From IMG/VR virus record IMGVR_UViG_3300048592_000880, positions 1-38,117 of that record: a DNA stretch of 38,117 nt, one strand, 5' to 3'. Shown one piece after another: positions 24,136 to 31,980 of this stretch (its first letter is position 1; every line of letters begins with the position of its first letter). The notes beneath the pieces were generated by a model, which worked only from the letters and a program-made list of their open reading frames with translations, did not search any database and had not been told where the DNA came from. Source of the stretch: a virus. A program made the position numbers and the translations under genes.

Positions 24136-24189
24136 ACGTAATTGCAATTCGTTCGGTGGGATAACGAGGGATCAAACTTTTTCCATCGG

Positions 24190-24762
24190 CTACAAAGCAA
24201 AAACACCTTCCTTTATAGCCTTATCGTATGTCACAAACATTAGTGGAAGCTCCCTTGAGCCTGCATTTTCCACTGTGTAATTATAAAATGATTCTGATTC
24301 AGGTTTACCTGGGAAGAACATTTGAAAGCTGTCTTCAGACGCTGTAACCGCTGACCCGCTTAACTTCTCTTCACTTCTGGAAAGTGAAATAGCAAGATTA
24401 AACTTTTTATCTTTGTCCTTCAACTCAAACCTAGCCGTCAGGTAACTACACCAGGAAGCGCCAGTGCATTTTGGTTTTATTGAGTCAAACTCAGGTGGAA
24501 GAACGCTTTCAGACGAAAGCGGAAAAATACATGAAGTGAATTCCACGCTATAGGATGGGGCATAGGTTTCAATGAACCATGAAACAAAAGCCTTTTGAAC
24601 GTCGCAGCTATCTGCATTGGAATTTAGCTTAAGCGGCTGAAGTCCGTTCAAAGACAGCGGCGCGGGCATAACTTTTTGCTCGGGCACGCTCTCTTTACTG
24701 TCTTCAGAACCACAGCCGACAAACAGAGCACAACTTGCTATAATCAAAAGATTTTGTTTCAT
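24190..24762 (-). CDS. Lipoprotein, unknown function
   Basis: 190 residues. The N-terminus MKQNLLIIASCALFVGC is a classical lipoprotein signal with lipobox LFVGC, so Cys17 would be lipidated after cleavage. The mature part starts with a charged linker (GSEDSKESVPEQK) and continues as a beta-rich domain with two close Cys (PKCTGASWCSYL). No family was recognised. It follows the exported-protein gene at 24774 by 11 bases and is probably in the same operon. A role in surface exclusion would suit a prophage lipoprotein, but that is inference. Confidence 0.78.
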   Translation of the reverse strand: MKQNLLIIASCALFVGCGSEDSKESVPEQKVMPAPLSLNGLQPLKLNSNADSCDVQKAFVSWFIETYAPSYSVEFTSCIFPLSSESVLPPEFDSIKPKCTGASWCSYLTARFELKDKDKKFNLAISLSRSEEKLSGSAVTASEDSFQMFFPGKPESESFYNYTVENAGSRELPLMFVTYDKAIKEGVFAL

Positions 24763-24773
24763 GGACTAGCCCT

Positions 24774-25400
24774 TTAAATCAGTACCGAAGCGTCTTGCTT
24801 CAGCTTCTTCAGACATTCGTTACCTGCTGATAAATCATTGGCTGCTGTCATGCAACCCAGAAAGTTATCAAAAACGGTGGTGTATTTCTCAGGGACCAAG
24901 CCTGGATTTGGCGAAGAGTAGTCAATATTTCCAAGGTCCATCCCCTCCAGAATCAGGATGAAAGCTTCGCCATCATGTATAAGATCTCTTTTCCAGTCTG
25001 GAGCGTCCTGGATGGCCACAGCAACCTTTTGTGATCTTGCTTTGGCTCTGCCCGCGTACTCTTCGATGGCGAGCACTGCTAAGGTATATTCCCGCGTCCC
25101 TGGCAGTATGAGCGTTGCAAAAGTAATTGGATATTTATCCAGTGCATACTGGAGGTTTGGCGGAAGTCTTTTATACAGAGAAACCCACTCATTCTTGATG
25201 TTTTCATAAGCGGCCCCGACATCTTTTCCGAGGTATTCAATGGACTTTGAAGCATCTTCAATGTTGCAAAGTTTGGTCTTTGCAATACATTTCCCATTGA
25301 ATGGGTTCCGCGCTATACATTCCATCCAACAGCCTGCGAAAGCACTTTGAGACGCAACAAAGCTGGCCAACAGAGCCGACGACATGAGAAATTTCTTCAT
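24774..25400 (-). CDS. Exported Cys-containing protein, unknown function
   Basis: 208 residues from the ATG at 25400, which has AGGAG about eight bases upstream; a start at 25463 would place 21 polar residues before the signal. The start KKFLMSSALLASFVASQSAFA is a clear signal peptide with AFA cleavage site. The mature N-terminus carries a Cys pattern (GCWMECIARNPFNGKCIAKTKLC), then a helical domain. Two more Cys lie near the end. It precedes the lipoprotein gene by 11 bases. The domain is not recognised. It probably resides in the periplasm with disulfides. Confidence 0.75.
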   Translation of the reverse strand: MKKFLMSSALLASFVASQSAFAGCWMECIARNPFNGKCIAKTKLCNIEDASKSIEYLGKDVGAAYENIKNEWVSLYKRLPPNLQYALDKYPITFATLILPGTREYTLAVLAIEEYAGRAKARSQKVAVAIQDAPDWKRDLIHDGEAFILILEGMDLGNIDYSSPNPGLVPEKYTTVFDNFLGCMTAANDLSAGNECLKKLKQDASVLI

Positions 25401-25689
25401 TTTCAAAACTCCTTTTGAAGTAAATGCAAGCTGCATTGCCTGCATGCTGACATAAGAAAACATACGGACGTAACGATGCTATGCACGCTCATCGAGACTT
25501 AGCTTAAATTTGTTATTTGTTTTCTTAACCCTTGATGCTCAGGGGTTTCGAGACTTTTTGCTTAGGTGATTTCTAACGTAATTTTTTCCTGAAAAACCCG
25601 CAAGCTCAGACGCTTGCTGTGTTGAAGTATTCTCTTGGTGATGATAATTTTCATCTCCATGGAGATAATGAAAGCAAGGAGGCTATAAG
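25401..25689. other. Divergent promoter region with repeated motif and palindrome
   Basis: Between the divergent exported-protein gene and the HTH gene. CGAGACTT occurs at 25493-25500 and 25549-25556, each followed by a CTTA motif, 56 bp apart. At 25498-25515 a degenerate match to the start of sites A and C (CTTAGCTTAAATTTGTTA) is present. ATCTCCATGGAGAT (25653-25666) is a perfect 14-bp palindrome just before the HTH ribosome site AAGGAGG (25676-25682). Confidence 0.55.
25653..25666. promoter_or_regulatory. 14-bp palindrome upstream of HTH regulator, likely operator
   Basis: ATCTCCATGGAGAT is perfectly symmetric and lies 23 bp before the start codon of the regulator. It sits between the probable promoter and the ribosome site, so it fits autorepression. 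The outer flanks TTTTCAT and ATGAAA extend the symmetry with an offset of one base. Confidence 0.55.
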
Positions 25690-26418
25690 ATGGGACCATC
25701 AGCAGGCGAAGATTTGCAGGCTCTTGTTAGAGCTTGGGCCAATGAAAACCCTGACATTAGAAACATTAGATTTCTTGAGCGAAAGGCTGGGATTGATTAC
25801 AACACCGCTTCCCGCGTGTGGTCAGGAAAAAACCCTGAATGCCAGACAGCTCTTGCCGTTCTAAACGTCGTTACAACTAAAGAAAACGGCCTTTCATATC
25901 TCAAAAGGCACTTCCCTCACGCTGCCCGATTTCACGAAAGAGAGTTTAGTATCCCGGTTTTCTCTGATCGTGATACCCTACAGCCCTTGTTTGATAAGTC
26001 TTTGAGCTTTATTATCCTCGGACTTGCTTATGGTGGCCATGCTGATAAAGGCTACATCCAAAGAATTTATGGCGAGATGGGTTTGCAAGCTGCAAACGAG
26101 CTGGTCAACACAGGGAAGTTTTTCTGGGAAGGTGAAAAGCTTATATCTCAAGGGAAAGAAGAATTTTTCACGTTTGAGAGCAGAGAAGACATCGTTAAGG
26201 CATGTGGTCATATTCTGGGAATGGCAGCCTCTGGAGGCTACCCTGTAGCCCTTCTTGGGTCTTTGCACGATGACGAGTTGGAACGCTTCAAAAATCTACT
26301 TCGGGAATTTTGCTTGGCCGCGAAAGAGCTTGTATATTCATCTAAAGCGGGTGGTAAGAACATCATTGCCTTGTCAACGGTCTATGTCAGTCTGCTCGGC
26401 GAAGGAGAAAAATCATGA
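25690..26418 (+). CDS. HTH regulator with a large C-terminal domain
   Basis: 242 residues, with AAGGAGG seven bases before the ATG. The N-terminal 75 residues look like a Cro/CI-type HTH: IRFLERKAGIDYNTASRVWSGKNPECQTALAVLNVV. The C-terminal about 150 residues are helical and unrecognised (LSFIILGLAYGGHADKGYIQRIYGEMG, ELERFKNLLREFCLAAKEL). It has the overall plan of multi-domain regulators common in Bdellovibrionota and related groups. It overlaps the small exported-protein gene by 4 bases (ATGA), so the two are co-produced. It may be the lysogeny repressor or a local regulator that senses a ligand. Confidence 0.72.
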   Translation: MGPSAGEDLQALVRAWANENPDIRNIRFLERKAGIDYNTASRVWSGKNPECQTALAVLNVVTTKENGLSYLKRHFPHAARFHEREFSIPVFSDRDTLQPLFDKSLSFIILGLAYGGHADKGYIQRIYGEMGLQAANELVNTGKFFWEGEKLISQGKEEFFTFESREDIVKACGHILGMAASGGYPVALLGSLHDDELERFKNLLREFCLAAKELVYSSKAGGKNIIALSTVYVSLLGEGEKS

Positions 26419-26702
26419 AAACATGCCTTACACTTTTCGTCCTTGTAATGAGCGGGACTGCGTTTGCGTTTACTGGCGGCGGGTCGGGAGGCACACCACC
26501 AGCGCTTCAGGATTATGCGGAAATCATGGACATTCGGACGGATGAATTTAACGCTCTCGCCTTGGATGCTCTGAGTCGCAAGCCTTTGAACCTTGGCGGA
26601 AGGCTGTTCAAGCCTCAAAAAATTGATCTTGAAAGCCGCTCGATTCAGTACCAGGCGCTGGCACCAAATGAGCCGCCCCTTCTTATTAAAGAGACAGAAT
26701 AG
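26415..26702 (+). CDS. Small exported protein coupled to the HTH regulator
   Basis: 95 residues with a signal peptide (KTCLTLFVLVMSGTAFA) and a Gly-rich mature start (FTGGGSGGTPPALQDY). The mature part of about 75 residues has no Cys and is acidic to neutral. It overlaps the regulator by 4 bases and is followed by a terminator, so the pair is a complete transcription unit. A regulator paired with a short exported peptide resembles peptide-signal cassettes such as quorum-type lysis-lysogeny switches, but that analogy is speculative. Confidence 0.7.
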   Translation: MKTCLTLFVLVMSGTAFAFTGGGSGGTPPALQDYAEIMDIRTDEFNALALDALSRKPLNLGGRLFKPQKIDLESRSIQYQALAPNEPPLLIKETE

Positions 26703-26722
26703 AGTCATTATGACTCGTAACG

Positions 26723-26748
26723 GCCGGGATGACTCCCGGCTTTTTTTT
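26723..26748 (+). terminator. Intrinsic terminator after the regulator-peptide pair
   Basis: GCCGGGA (26723-26729), loop TGAC, TCCCGGC (26734-26740), followed by eight T. A classic intrinsic terminator for the plus-strand unit ending at 26702. The remainder of 26749-26901 contains no supported gene. Confidence 0.92.
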
Positions 26749-26901
26749 GCCCTATTCATCCCAGATAGAGGTCTTTATGAATGTTCTGGGAAAGCCATGA
26801 AAGTCTTGATGCTCAATATGTCTATCACTATAGCACTTCTTTTATTCTCTAAAGATAGGAAGTTGGTTTGATAGGGAGAGGGAGGGTATAACCTGGAGTA
26901 A

Positions 26902-27156
26902 GTGAAGAATGACCCACTGAGAGGGTATGGAGATGCAAAATATGTAGATGGCCACCGCCTGATAATGCGAAGCACCCGCTATTGGTTATTTATAAGCAGA
27001 CAAAAAGACATGAGATGGCCGAGCTGGGCTGGAAATGAGTTAAGAGAAATTTACCGGGAGTCACTGAAAGCAAAAAAAGCTGCGTCCCGGCCTCTCAGTG
27101 TGAGAACCAGGACAAAGCTTTTCCATGCCGAAGGCGTTACCACGCCTCGGCTTTAG
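26902..27156 (+). CDS. Possible small basic protein
   Basis: 84 residues starting at GTG. The sequence (RLIMRSTRYWLFISRQKDMRWPSWAGNELREIYRESLKAKKAA) is basic and Trp-rich, plausible as protein. The ribosome site is poor: GGAG lies only three bases from the GTG. It ends 28 bases from the convergent primase gene. No family recognised; it may not be translated. Confidence 0.35.
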   Translation: MKNDPLRGYGDAKYVDGHRLIMRSTRYWLFISRQKDMRWPSWAGNELREIYRESLKAKKAASRPLSVRTRTKLFHAEGVTTPRL

Positions 27157-27184
27157 AGTTGGATTAGGTTTTGAAGAAAGGCTA

Positions 27185-29710
27185 TTAGATCATTTCAGGG
27201 GCTTGATAAAGGCTTCTGAGCCTTACTCCAACAAAGCCCCGGATATTTTTACCGCCTAGATTCTTTTGTATCGACCTCACCCCGAGCCTATCCAAAGCCT
27301 TATGAAGGCGTTTCCAGAAGCCCGAGCTGGTCGTTACGTTCGCAAACCCGGCCATACGCTGAAGCTGTTCCATAACTTTATGGGCAGGAAGAAAGCTTTC
27401 ACTCTCATCAAGCTCAAAAAGGTTTTCCACGACGGCTTCAACCGGGTCCTGGATGCGGTGAGTCTCGTTCCGGCGTTCGCTCTCTTCCCGCATTTCATTC
27501 GGCATCCCAGGCGAGAATCCGGCTTTCTCAGCCTCGGACATGGCCCAGCCCCATAAGGTATTAGGGTTGAATTCATTGCGGAACCAGGCATGGTCGAAGC
27601 CCCGAACCTTCACAGACAGGAAGCGGCGGTTTCCGGTCGAATCCACAAGATAGGTATGGTCGTTGCTAGTGCCAATGAACGAAGCCAGCGGGTTCATCTC
27701 TATTGCTGTTTTATCATAAGGCATGCGCACATTTATAACGGGCTTGGTCAGAAAGGCTTTCAGGTGGTTTGGGTCAACTTCACCCGTCGTACCGCCGATC
27801 TCTCCGACCTCCCAAATAAAAGTTGTAGCAAGGCCGATAAGGCAATCCTTGTCTTTTGGATTTATATAGTCTTCCCTGAAATAGCGTCTGGCTATGTTTT
27901 TCGCAAGGGATTGGCAGAAAGTTCCCTTGCCTGCGCCTTGAGCCCCAATGAGTGTAAAGACAGGGTTTTGATATGCGGAGTTATAAACCTTGCTGGCAGC
28001 GCCTTTAAGCCAGACCTCAAAACATTTCTTGAACCATTCGCGGTCAGATTCATTTTCAAAATCGCAATGATCCAAAACCGCCTCAATAGGTTGAGCTGAA
28101 TGGCTTTCAGCCCATGACTGATATTCCCTTTTTGAAGCTTCGAGGTAGTCTTTTATAGGGTGATAGGCTTGAAGGCTTTTCGAGTACAAAGCCTGGAGAA
28201 CTTTTTGAGAACTCTCAAGGTCTTCTCTGTCTTCATCTCCAGCAAGATAACACTCTTTCAAAATGCTGTTCTCGGTCCTTCGGTCAATAAGATCACCGTT
28301 GACCTCCAGAGCGTTCAAGACTTCATTCCACCTTAGCTTATAACCTAATTCATTTTCAATAACGTCCAAAATCTCTTTGGCGTTCATCTTTGGGCCTCTC
28401 TTTCGTCTCCTGTACCCATTATCTATTTTCTCATCATGCCTAAATCCATAGTGGACAAGGGCTTCTATGAGAGTCGATTCCTTCACGTAGTAATATTTTT
28501 TAATGCTCCTTATTGCAGAAGCCAGACTGGAAGCAGAAAAGCTGGACTTTGAAAGAATTTCTTTGAATTCAATAATATCTTCATACAAGTGAAATGAAGA
28601 CTCATCAGAGGATAGAAGAGCTTTGACCTTTTCAGCTATCTCCACAACACTTTCGCCGATCCTGACAGAAGAGGATTTTGACCTGTTTATATCAATTACA
28701 TTTGTCGCCTCTTCCTTTGGAAGGCTATCCATGACTGAGTTAAAAGGCTTCGATGTTTCAAGGTAATCAGTCACCGAAACAGAATCTTCACCACTTTCCT
28801 CGGCGTCGGCAAGATCCCAGCCGCAAGGAACGCCTTCCGGTGGAGTGACCAGATAGACTTTGGCCTCTGGATGTTTAGCAATGATATTTTTTCCAATCTC
28901 AATCATCGCCTTGAATCCGGGCTGCTGGTTCCAAGGCAAAACATTGCCCGACTTGTCTTTGTGGGTGCTGTCAGCGTCGGGCCAGAGATAGATTTTTCTA
29001 TCCGATAGCATGGAGAAGTCAGCTATCTTCGCTTTCTGACATCCTCCGAGCCATGACAGGCAAGGGATTAAAGGCAATATTCTCTGTGCGGCGTCAGCCG
29101 TCTTTTCACCTTCAACAATCAAAACACTTTCAATGTCTCGCCCGGATAGACGTTCAGCGCCATAGATGGGGGCTTTGTCAGGAAATCCTTCAAGAGAGAA
29201 TTTCCAGCGATTTCCTGAAAAGCTATAGGGCAAGACCTCTTTAAGCCTTTTTCCGTTCTCTTCTCTTTCAAATCTACAGGTATATCCTAGAAGTGTTCCA
29301 TCCATATCCCTGTAAGCATAGACATGGCGCGGGTTTCCGTGCCTTGGATGCGCGAAGTTTGTGGGTTCAAAACTTGGCTTTGCGATTTTTTGCGGCTGAG
29401 AATTGAAGACTCTTGGAGCAGAGCGGGTTTCAGAAAAGCCGTGGCGTTCCATGAGTTGACGGAACGCTTCACCGTTCGTCATTCCATGGACAGCAGCATA
29501 GGCAGCGATAATATCAAGCGGCTCACCAGTGGCAAAGTCCCACCCTGAACCGTCTTCATTGAGAAAATAAGACCCAACCGTTCCATCATTTCTGGTCGGA
29601 TTTAAAGCGGTAAACTTCTGGCCGCGACGCTCAAAACCTGGGAGCCATGCGGCGGCTGAACGCATTAAATCACGCTTAATAACCTCTGCTGCATTCTTTG
29701 CTAAATCCAT
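27185..29710 (-). CDS. Replicative primase-helicase (Toprim plus VirE/D5-type helicase)
   Basis: 841 residues. The N-terminal 95 residues (DGTVGSYFLNEDGSGWDFATGEPLDII) resemble a primase DNA-binding domain without zinc-ligand cysteines. A Toprim domain follows: the catalytic Glu is in VEGEKTADAA (200-202) and the acidic pair in WPDADS (245, 247). After a linker, the helicase holds Walker A GAQGAGKGT (589-597), Walker B TFIWEVGEIG (630-639), sensor FIGTSN (678-683) and the arginine finger STGNRRF (691-697), as in the VirE/D5 family. The C-terminal 130 residues may bind the origin, as in the P4 alpha protein. It primes and unwinds phage or plasmid DNA. Confidence 0.9.
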   Translation of the reverse strand: MDLAKNAAEVIKRDLMRSAAAWLPGFERRGQKFTALNPTRNDGTVGSYFLNEDGSGWDFATGEPLDIIAAYAAVHGMTNGEAFRQLMERHGFSETRSAPRVFNSQPQKIAKPSFEPTNFAHPRHGNPRHVYAYRDMDGTLLGYTCRFEREENGKRLKEVLPYSFSGNRWKFSLEGFPDKAPIYGAERLSGRDIESVLIVEGEKTADAAQRILPLIPCLSWLGGCQKAKIADFSMLSDRKIYLWPDADSTHKDKSGNVLPWNQQPGFKAMIEIGKNIIAKHPEAKVYLVTPPEGVPCGWDLADAEESGEDSVSVTDYLETSKPFNSVMDSLPKEEATNVIDINRSKSSSVRIGESVVEIAEKVKALLSSDESSFHLYEDIIEFKEILSKSSFSASSLASAIRSIKKYYYVKESTLIEALVHYGFRHDEKIDNGYRRRKRGPKMNAKEILDVIENELGYKLRWNEVLNALEVNGDLIDRRTENSILKECYLAGDEDREDLESSQKVLQALYSKSLQAYHPIKDYLEASKREYQSWAESHSAQPIEAVLDHCDFENESDREWFKKCFEVWLKGAASKVYNSAYQNPVFTLIGAQGAGKGTFCQSLAKNIARRYFREDYINPKDKDCLIGLATTFIWEVGEIGGTTGEVDPNHLKAFLTKPVINVRMPYDKTAIEMNPLASFIGTSNDHTYLVDSTGNRRFLSVKVRGFDHAWFRNEFNPNTLWGWAMSEAEKAGFSPGMPNEMREESERRNETHRIQDPVEAVVENLFELDESESFLPAHKVMEQLQRMAGFANVTTSSGFWKRLHKALDRLGVRSIQKNLGGKNIRGFVGVRLRSLYQAPEMI

Positions 29711-29938
29711 CTCCGAAAAATCCTTTTTTCGTTTGACAAAAAAGGACCGTTCGGCGACACTTATATGTGTGACGCCGGTTTTCCTTTTTCCTTTTTTATC
29801 GGCTAGCGATGTTTGCAGTCAGTCAGATTCTTTCCCAAGGTTTGGCGACCCGTGTGGGGAAATAGTCAGAAAGGCTGCAAGGTAAATTTTACCTGCCTCA
29901 TTCAGAAAAATCAAAAAAATCTTTTCGTTGCACGAACA

Positions 29939-29970
29939 ATGAGCAGGGCCCCAGAGGCCCTTCTGCTCAT
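29939..29970. repeat. Hairpin ATGAGCAG ... CTGCTCAT
   Basis: ATGAGCAG (29939-29946) pairs with CTGCTCAT (29963-29970), and an inner GGCC/GGCC pairing shortens the loop. No T-run follows. It may be part of a structured RNA or a single-strand initiation site near the primase. Confidence 0.5.
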
Positions 29971-30054
29971 TTGTGCTTTTGCTCGCTCGCGGATTTATAT
30001 AAATCTATATAAAGCACCTTGAATGAAACTCCGTAGGACTTAGCCAAAGCTTTC

Positions 30055-30080
30055 GAGCTTTGAAACATATTTCAAAGCTC
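30055..30080. repeat. Perfect 11-bp inverted repeat GAGCTTTGAAA
   Basis: GAGCTTTGAAA (30055-30065), loop CATA, TTTCAAAGCTC (30070-30080). No T-run follows. It could be an operator or an RNA hairpin directly before the terminator at 30097. Confidence 0.6.
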
Positions 30081-30096
30081 TAAATTATCTCTTAGC

Positions 30097-30132
30097 AATA
30101 TCCTCTCAACATACTGGGAGGATATTTTTTTT
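30097..30132 (+). terminator. Intrinsic terminator upstream of the partition operon
   Basis: AATATCCTC (30097-30105), 12-base loop, GAGGATATT (30118-30126) and an eight-T tract (30125-30132). It would end a plus-strand RNA started within 29.7-30.05 kb, where no protein gene is seen. This supports a small RNA or an attenuated leader of the partition genes. Confidence 0.65.
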
Positions 30133-30169
30133 GCAAAAACACATTCAAAACATATTTTGAGGGTACAAA

Positions 30170-30222
30170 AGATATGCGTTGAATATGGATGAGATAGCTT
30201 GATAAGATATCGTTTAGAGATA
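30170..30222. repeat. AGATA repeats, candidate parC centromere
   Basis: AGATA occurs at 30170, 30192, 30205 and 30218, with spacings of 22, 13 and 13. It surrounds the likely promoter and ends 30 bp before the ParM start. Centromeres of ParM systems are sets of short direct repeats around the par promoter. The repeats here are short, so confidence is limited. Confidence 0.35.
30179..30208 (+). promoter_or_regulatory. Probable promoter of the partition operon
   Basis: TTGAAT (30179-30184), 18-base spacer, TAAGAT (30203-30208), about 45 bp upstream of the ParM start. Repeats overlap it, so the adaptor protein could repress it. Confidence 0.45.
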
Positions 30223-30252
30223 ATTTGCATATTTTAGAAAATGGAGTTTCTA

Positions 30253-31317
30253 ATGTTCAGCCATTCCCAGTCCCTTGATCTTCGCTATGCTATCAATCCC
30301 TCATGCGTGGCGAAGCTGCCCGAGTTCTTCAAGCACGACGGCGACCAAATTGGCTTCAATGATAAATATTTTGCCGTAGGAAGCATCTGTCTCGATACAG
30401 CGGCGGGCCTCAATTGGGATCGCCCCATAAATGCGATGCCGGATAGCGAAGAATGGCGGGCTCTTTTTTATCACGGGCTGGCTCTACATAATAAAACCGA
30501 TATGACCGTGGTCACGGGGTTGCCGCATACCTCCCGCATGGCTCTTCAAGCTGCAGGACGGCTGGACTCGATTATTCCCAGAGGCGATATAGAGTTGACC
30601 CTGGCTCATGACGGAAAGCTCATGAAGAGGCGCAAGCATATCCTCGCGGCCTATGTACGCTCCGAGTGTGAAGCCCATGCGCTGGCCTTCCGCCGCTACT
30701 ACGGCGAGCCCTCCCTTGTTATTAGCATTGGCTTCGGAACCGTGGAGCTGGGAGCCTGTGATAAATCCGGGCGGGTCATCGAAGGATCGCTTGATAGCAA
30801 GACCTATGGCCTGCATCACTGCGCGAAAGACCTGCGGGATACGCTTGTGGGCCTCCAGTACGAGCGCCCGCAGGTGAAAGACACTCAGTTTAGCTTTTTC
30901 GATAAGATCCTTAAAGACGTTTACGGCGATGATCCGCGCTTTTGCCTCAGAAGCCGCAACAGAAAAGGCGTCATCGAACGCGAAGAGCTTTTGCCTTACT
31001 GTGACAAAATCCTTGTTAACTACGGTGAGAGGCTTATTGAGCAGCTTGAGAGCTATTTCTATCGTTTTGATGGACAAATGCCCGTCACCCTCACTGGCGG
31101 CGGGACTCTATACGATATCCTCATGGATAAGCTCGCCGATTATATCGAATCGCTAAAATATGAGGTCAGGATAGCAGACAAGGAAATGAGTATACTGAGC
31201 GCGGCTCTGGGTTACAAAATCATTGCGGAAACGATTGACCCGGAAAATGGTGCAGGCGTTGACGTTGGTAATAGCTCATCTGTAACGATTCTTCCTAACG
31301 ATGGAGTCCTGAACTAA
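30253..31317 (+). CDS. parM: ParM-like actin, plasmid segregation
   Basis: 354 residues from the ATG at 30253, chosen because GGAG lies six bases upstream; an ATG at 30241 has no ribosome site. The actin-fold signatures of the ParM/StbA group are VVTGLPHTSR (near 87), the phosphate-2 loop ISIGFGTVELG (near 157) and the adenosine motif VTLTGGGTLYDIL (near 282), with a C-terminal IADKEMSILSAALGYK like ParM tails. The phosphate-1 loop near the N-terminus (SQSLDLRYAIN) is degenerate. ParM forms dynamic filaments that push plasmid copies apart. TAATG overlap with the next gene supports a parM-parR operon. Confidence 0.8.
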   Translation: MFSHSQSLDLRYAINPSCVAKLPEFFKHDGDQIGFNDKYFAVGSICLDTAAGLNWDRPINAMPDSEEWRALFYHGLALHNKTDMTVVTGLPHTSRMALQAAGRLDSIIPRGDIELTLAHDGKLMKRRKHILAAYVRSECEAHALAFRRYYGEPSLVISIGFGTVELGACDKSGRVIEGSLDSKTYGLHHCAKDLRDTLVGLQYERPQVKDTQFSFFDKILKDVYGDDPRFCLRSRNRKGVIEREELLPYCDKILVNYGERLIEQLESYFYRFDGQMPVTLTGGGTLYDILMDKLADYIESLKYEVRIADKEMSILSAALGYKIIAETIDPENGAGVDVGNSSSVTILPNDGVLN

Positions 31318-31703
31318 TGGCAAAGAGCGGAAACACCAGGGTCAATCTACTGTATACGCCGCAGGAAGCGGAACCTCAGAAGAAATATCTGAGGGATCTA
31401 CTGAAGCAAGGCCTTGTTGTAAATGGCGTCCTGAAGCTTAAAGGAAAGCTGCTTGCAGAGTATTTGATTCTGGAAGCCGCGCGAATGCTGGACCCCGACT
31501 TTCCCCAGGACTTTGGCAGTAGCGACACCACGGAAGAGGCACCGAAAGAGCCGAAACCCCGTAAGGTCATCGCTCCGAACGGCCAGGCTTCCAAGCCTGG
31601 AGCTTCTGCGACAAACGCGGGTCAAAAGCCGCCAAGGCAAAGGATGGCCCCGCCGAGCCAGCAGCAGCTACAGGACGCGAAGGATGCACTTGGGTTAAAA
31701 TAG
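31317..31703 (+). CDS. Probable ParR adaptor
   Basis: 128 residues, overlapping the ParM-like stop by one base (TAATG). The first 65 residues (NTRVNLLYTPQEAEPQKKYLRDLLKQG ... KLLAEYLILEAARML) have a strand followed by helices as in ribbon-helix-helix adaptors. The C-terminal half is Pro/Lys-rich and probably unfolded until it binds the filament, as in ParR. The call depends on position after a ParM-like gene, size and general composition. No direct family match was possible by eye. Confidence 0.65.
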   Translation: MAKSGNTRVNLLYTPQEAEPQKKYLRDLLKQGLVVNGVLKLKGKLLAEYLILEAARMLDPDFPQDFGSSDTTEEAPKEPKPRKVIAPNGQASKPGASATNAGQKPPRQRMAPPSQQQLQDAKDALGLK

Positions 31704-31723
31704 GAGCCAAAGGAGGCTTCTAA

Positions 31724-31945
31724 ATGAAACCAAATGACCTGATTATCAAAGTTATGAGAACGGCGGACACCAAAGCCAAGGGCTCGACTATCACAGCCAC
31801 CGATACAAAGCGCGTGATTGTCGAAACCTTCCGCCACCTCTCAAAGCTCGATACCGTTGAATATGCGGAAACGATTGCGAGGCTGACGGCCATGGGAGAA
31901 AAGGCGGAAGCCAGAGCCAAGACCGCCAGGAAGAAAGCCAAGTAA
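31724..31945 (+). CDS. Small basic protein at the end of the partition operon
   Basis: 73 residues, with a strong AAAGGAGG upstream. It starts MKPNDLIIKVMRTADTKAKGSTITATDTKRVIVETF and ends in a helical Ala/Lys/Arg tail (EKAEARAKTARKKAK). It lies 20 bases after the ParR-like gene and is followed by a terminator, so it probably belongs to the partition operon. A DNA-binding role is suggested by charge only. Confidence 0.65.
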   Translation: MKPNDLIIKVMRTADTKAKGSTITATDTKRVIVETFRHLSKLDTVEYAETIARLTAMGEKAEARAKTARKKAK

Positions 31946-31950
31946 AAAAA

Positions 31951-31980
31951 AGCCAGGGTTCAAACCCTGGCTTTTCTTTT
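31951..31980. terminator. Bidirectional terminator between partition operon and dnaK
   Basis: AGCCAGGGTT (31951-31960) pairs with AACCCTGGCT (31963-31972), a 10-bp stem with a very short apex. A run of T follows on the plus strand and a run of eight A precedes it, which becomes T on the minus strand. It can end both the plus-strand operon and the convergent dnaK. Confidence 0.9.

Larger units (their letters stand above)
29711..30252. other. Structured non-coding region upstream of the partition genes
   Basis: About 540 bp without a supported gene between the primase start and the ParM-like gene. It contains a long hairpin, a perfect 11-bp inverted repeat, an intrinsic terminator and a set of AGATA repeats, listed separately. 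The concentration of structure suggests a small RNA, a single-strand origin or a centromere region. Confidence 0.6.

Noticed and set aside
24051-24170. Possible 37-codon frame starting at ATG 24051
   Set aside because: It runs through the perfect hairpin at 24112-24135, has no ribosome site and looks non-protein.
24696-24706. ACTGTCTTC inside the lipoprotein gene as another iteron
   Set aside because: It encodes conserved-looking Glu-Asp-Ser in the linker and is isolated; likely chance.
29733-29766. TTGACA with TTATAT downstream as a plus-strand promoter
   Set aside because: Spacer is 22 bases, too long for a normal sigma-70 promoter; no gene follows closely.
30484-31077. 197-codon minus-strand frame inside the ParM-like gene
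   Set aside because: Antisense shadow; the plus strand has clear actin motifs and operon coupling.
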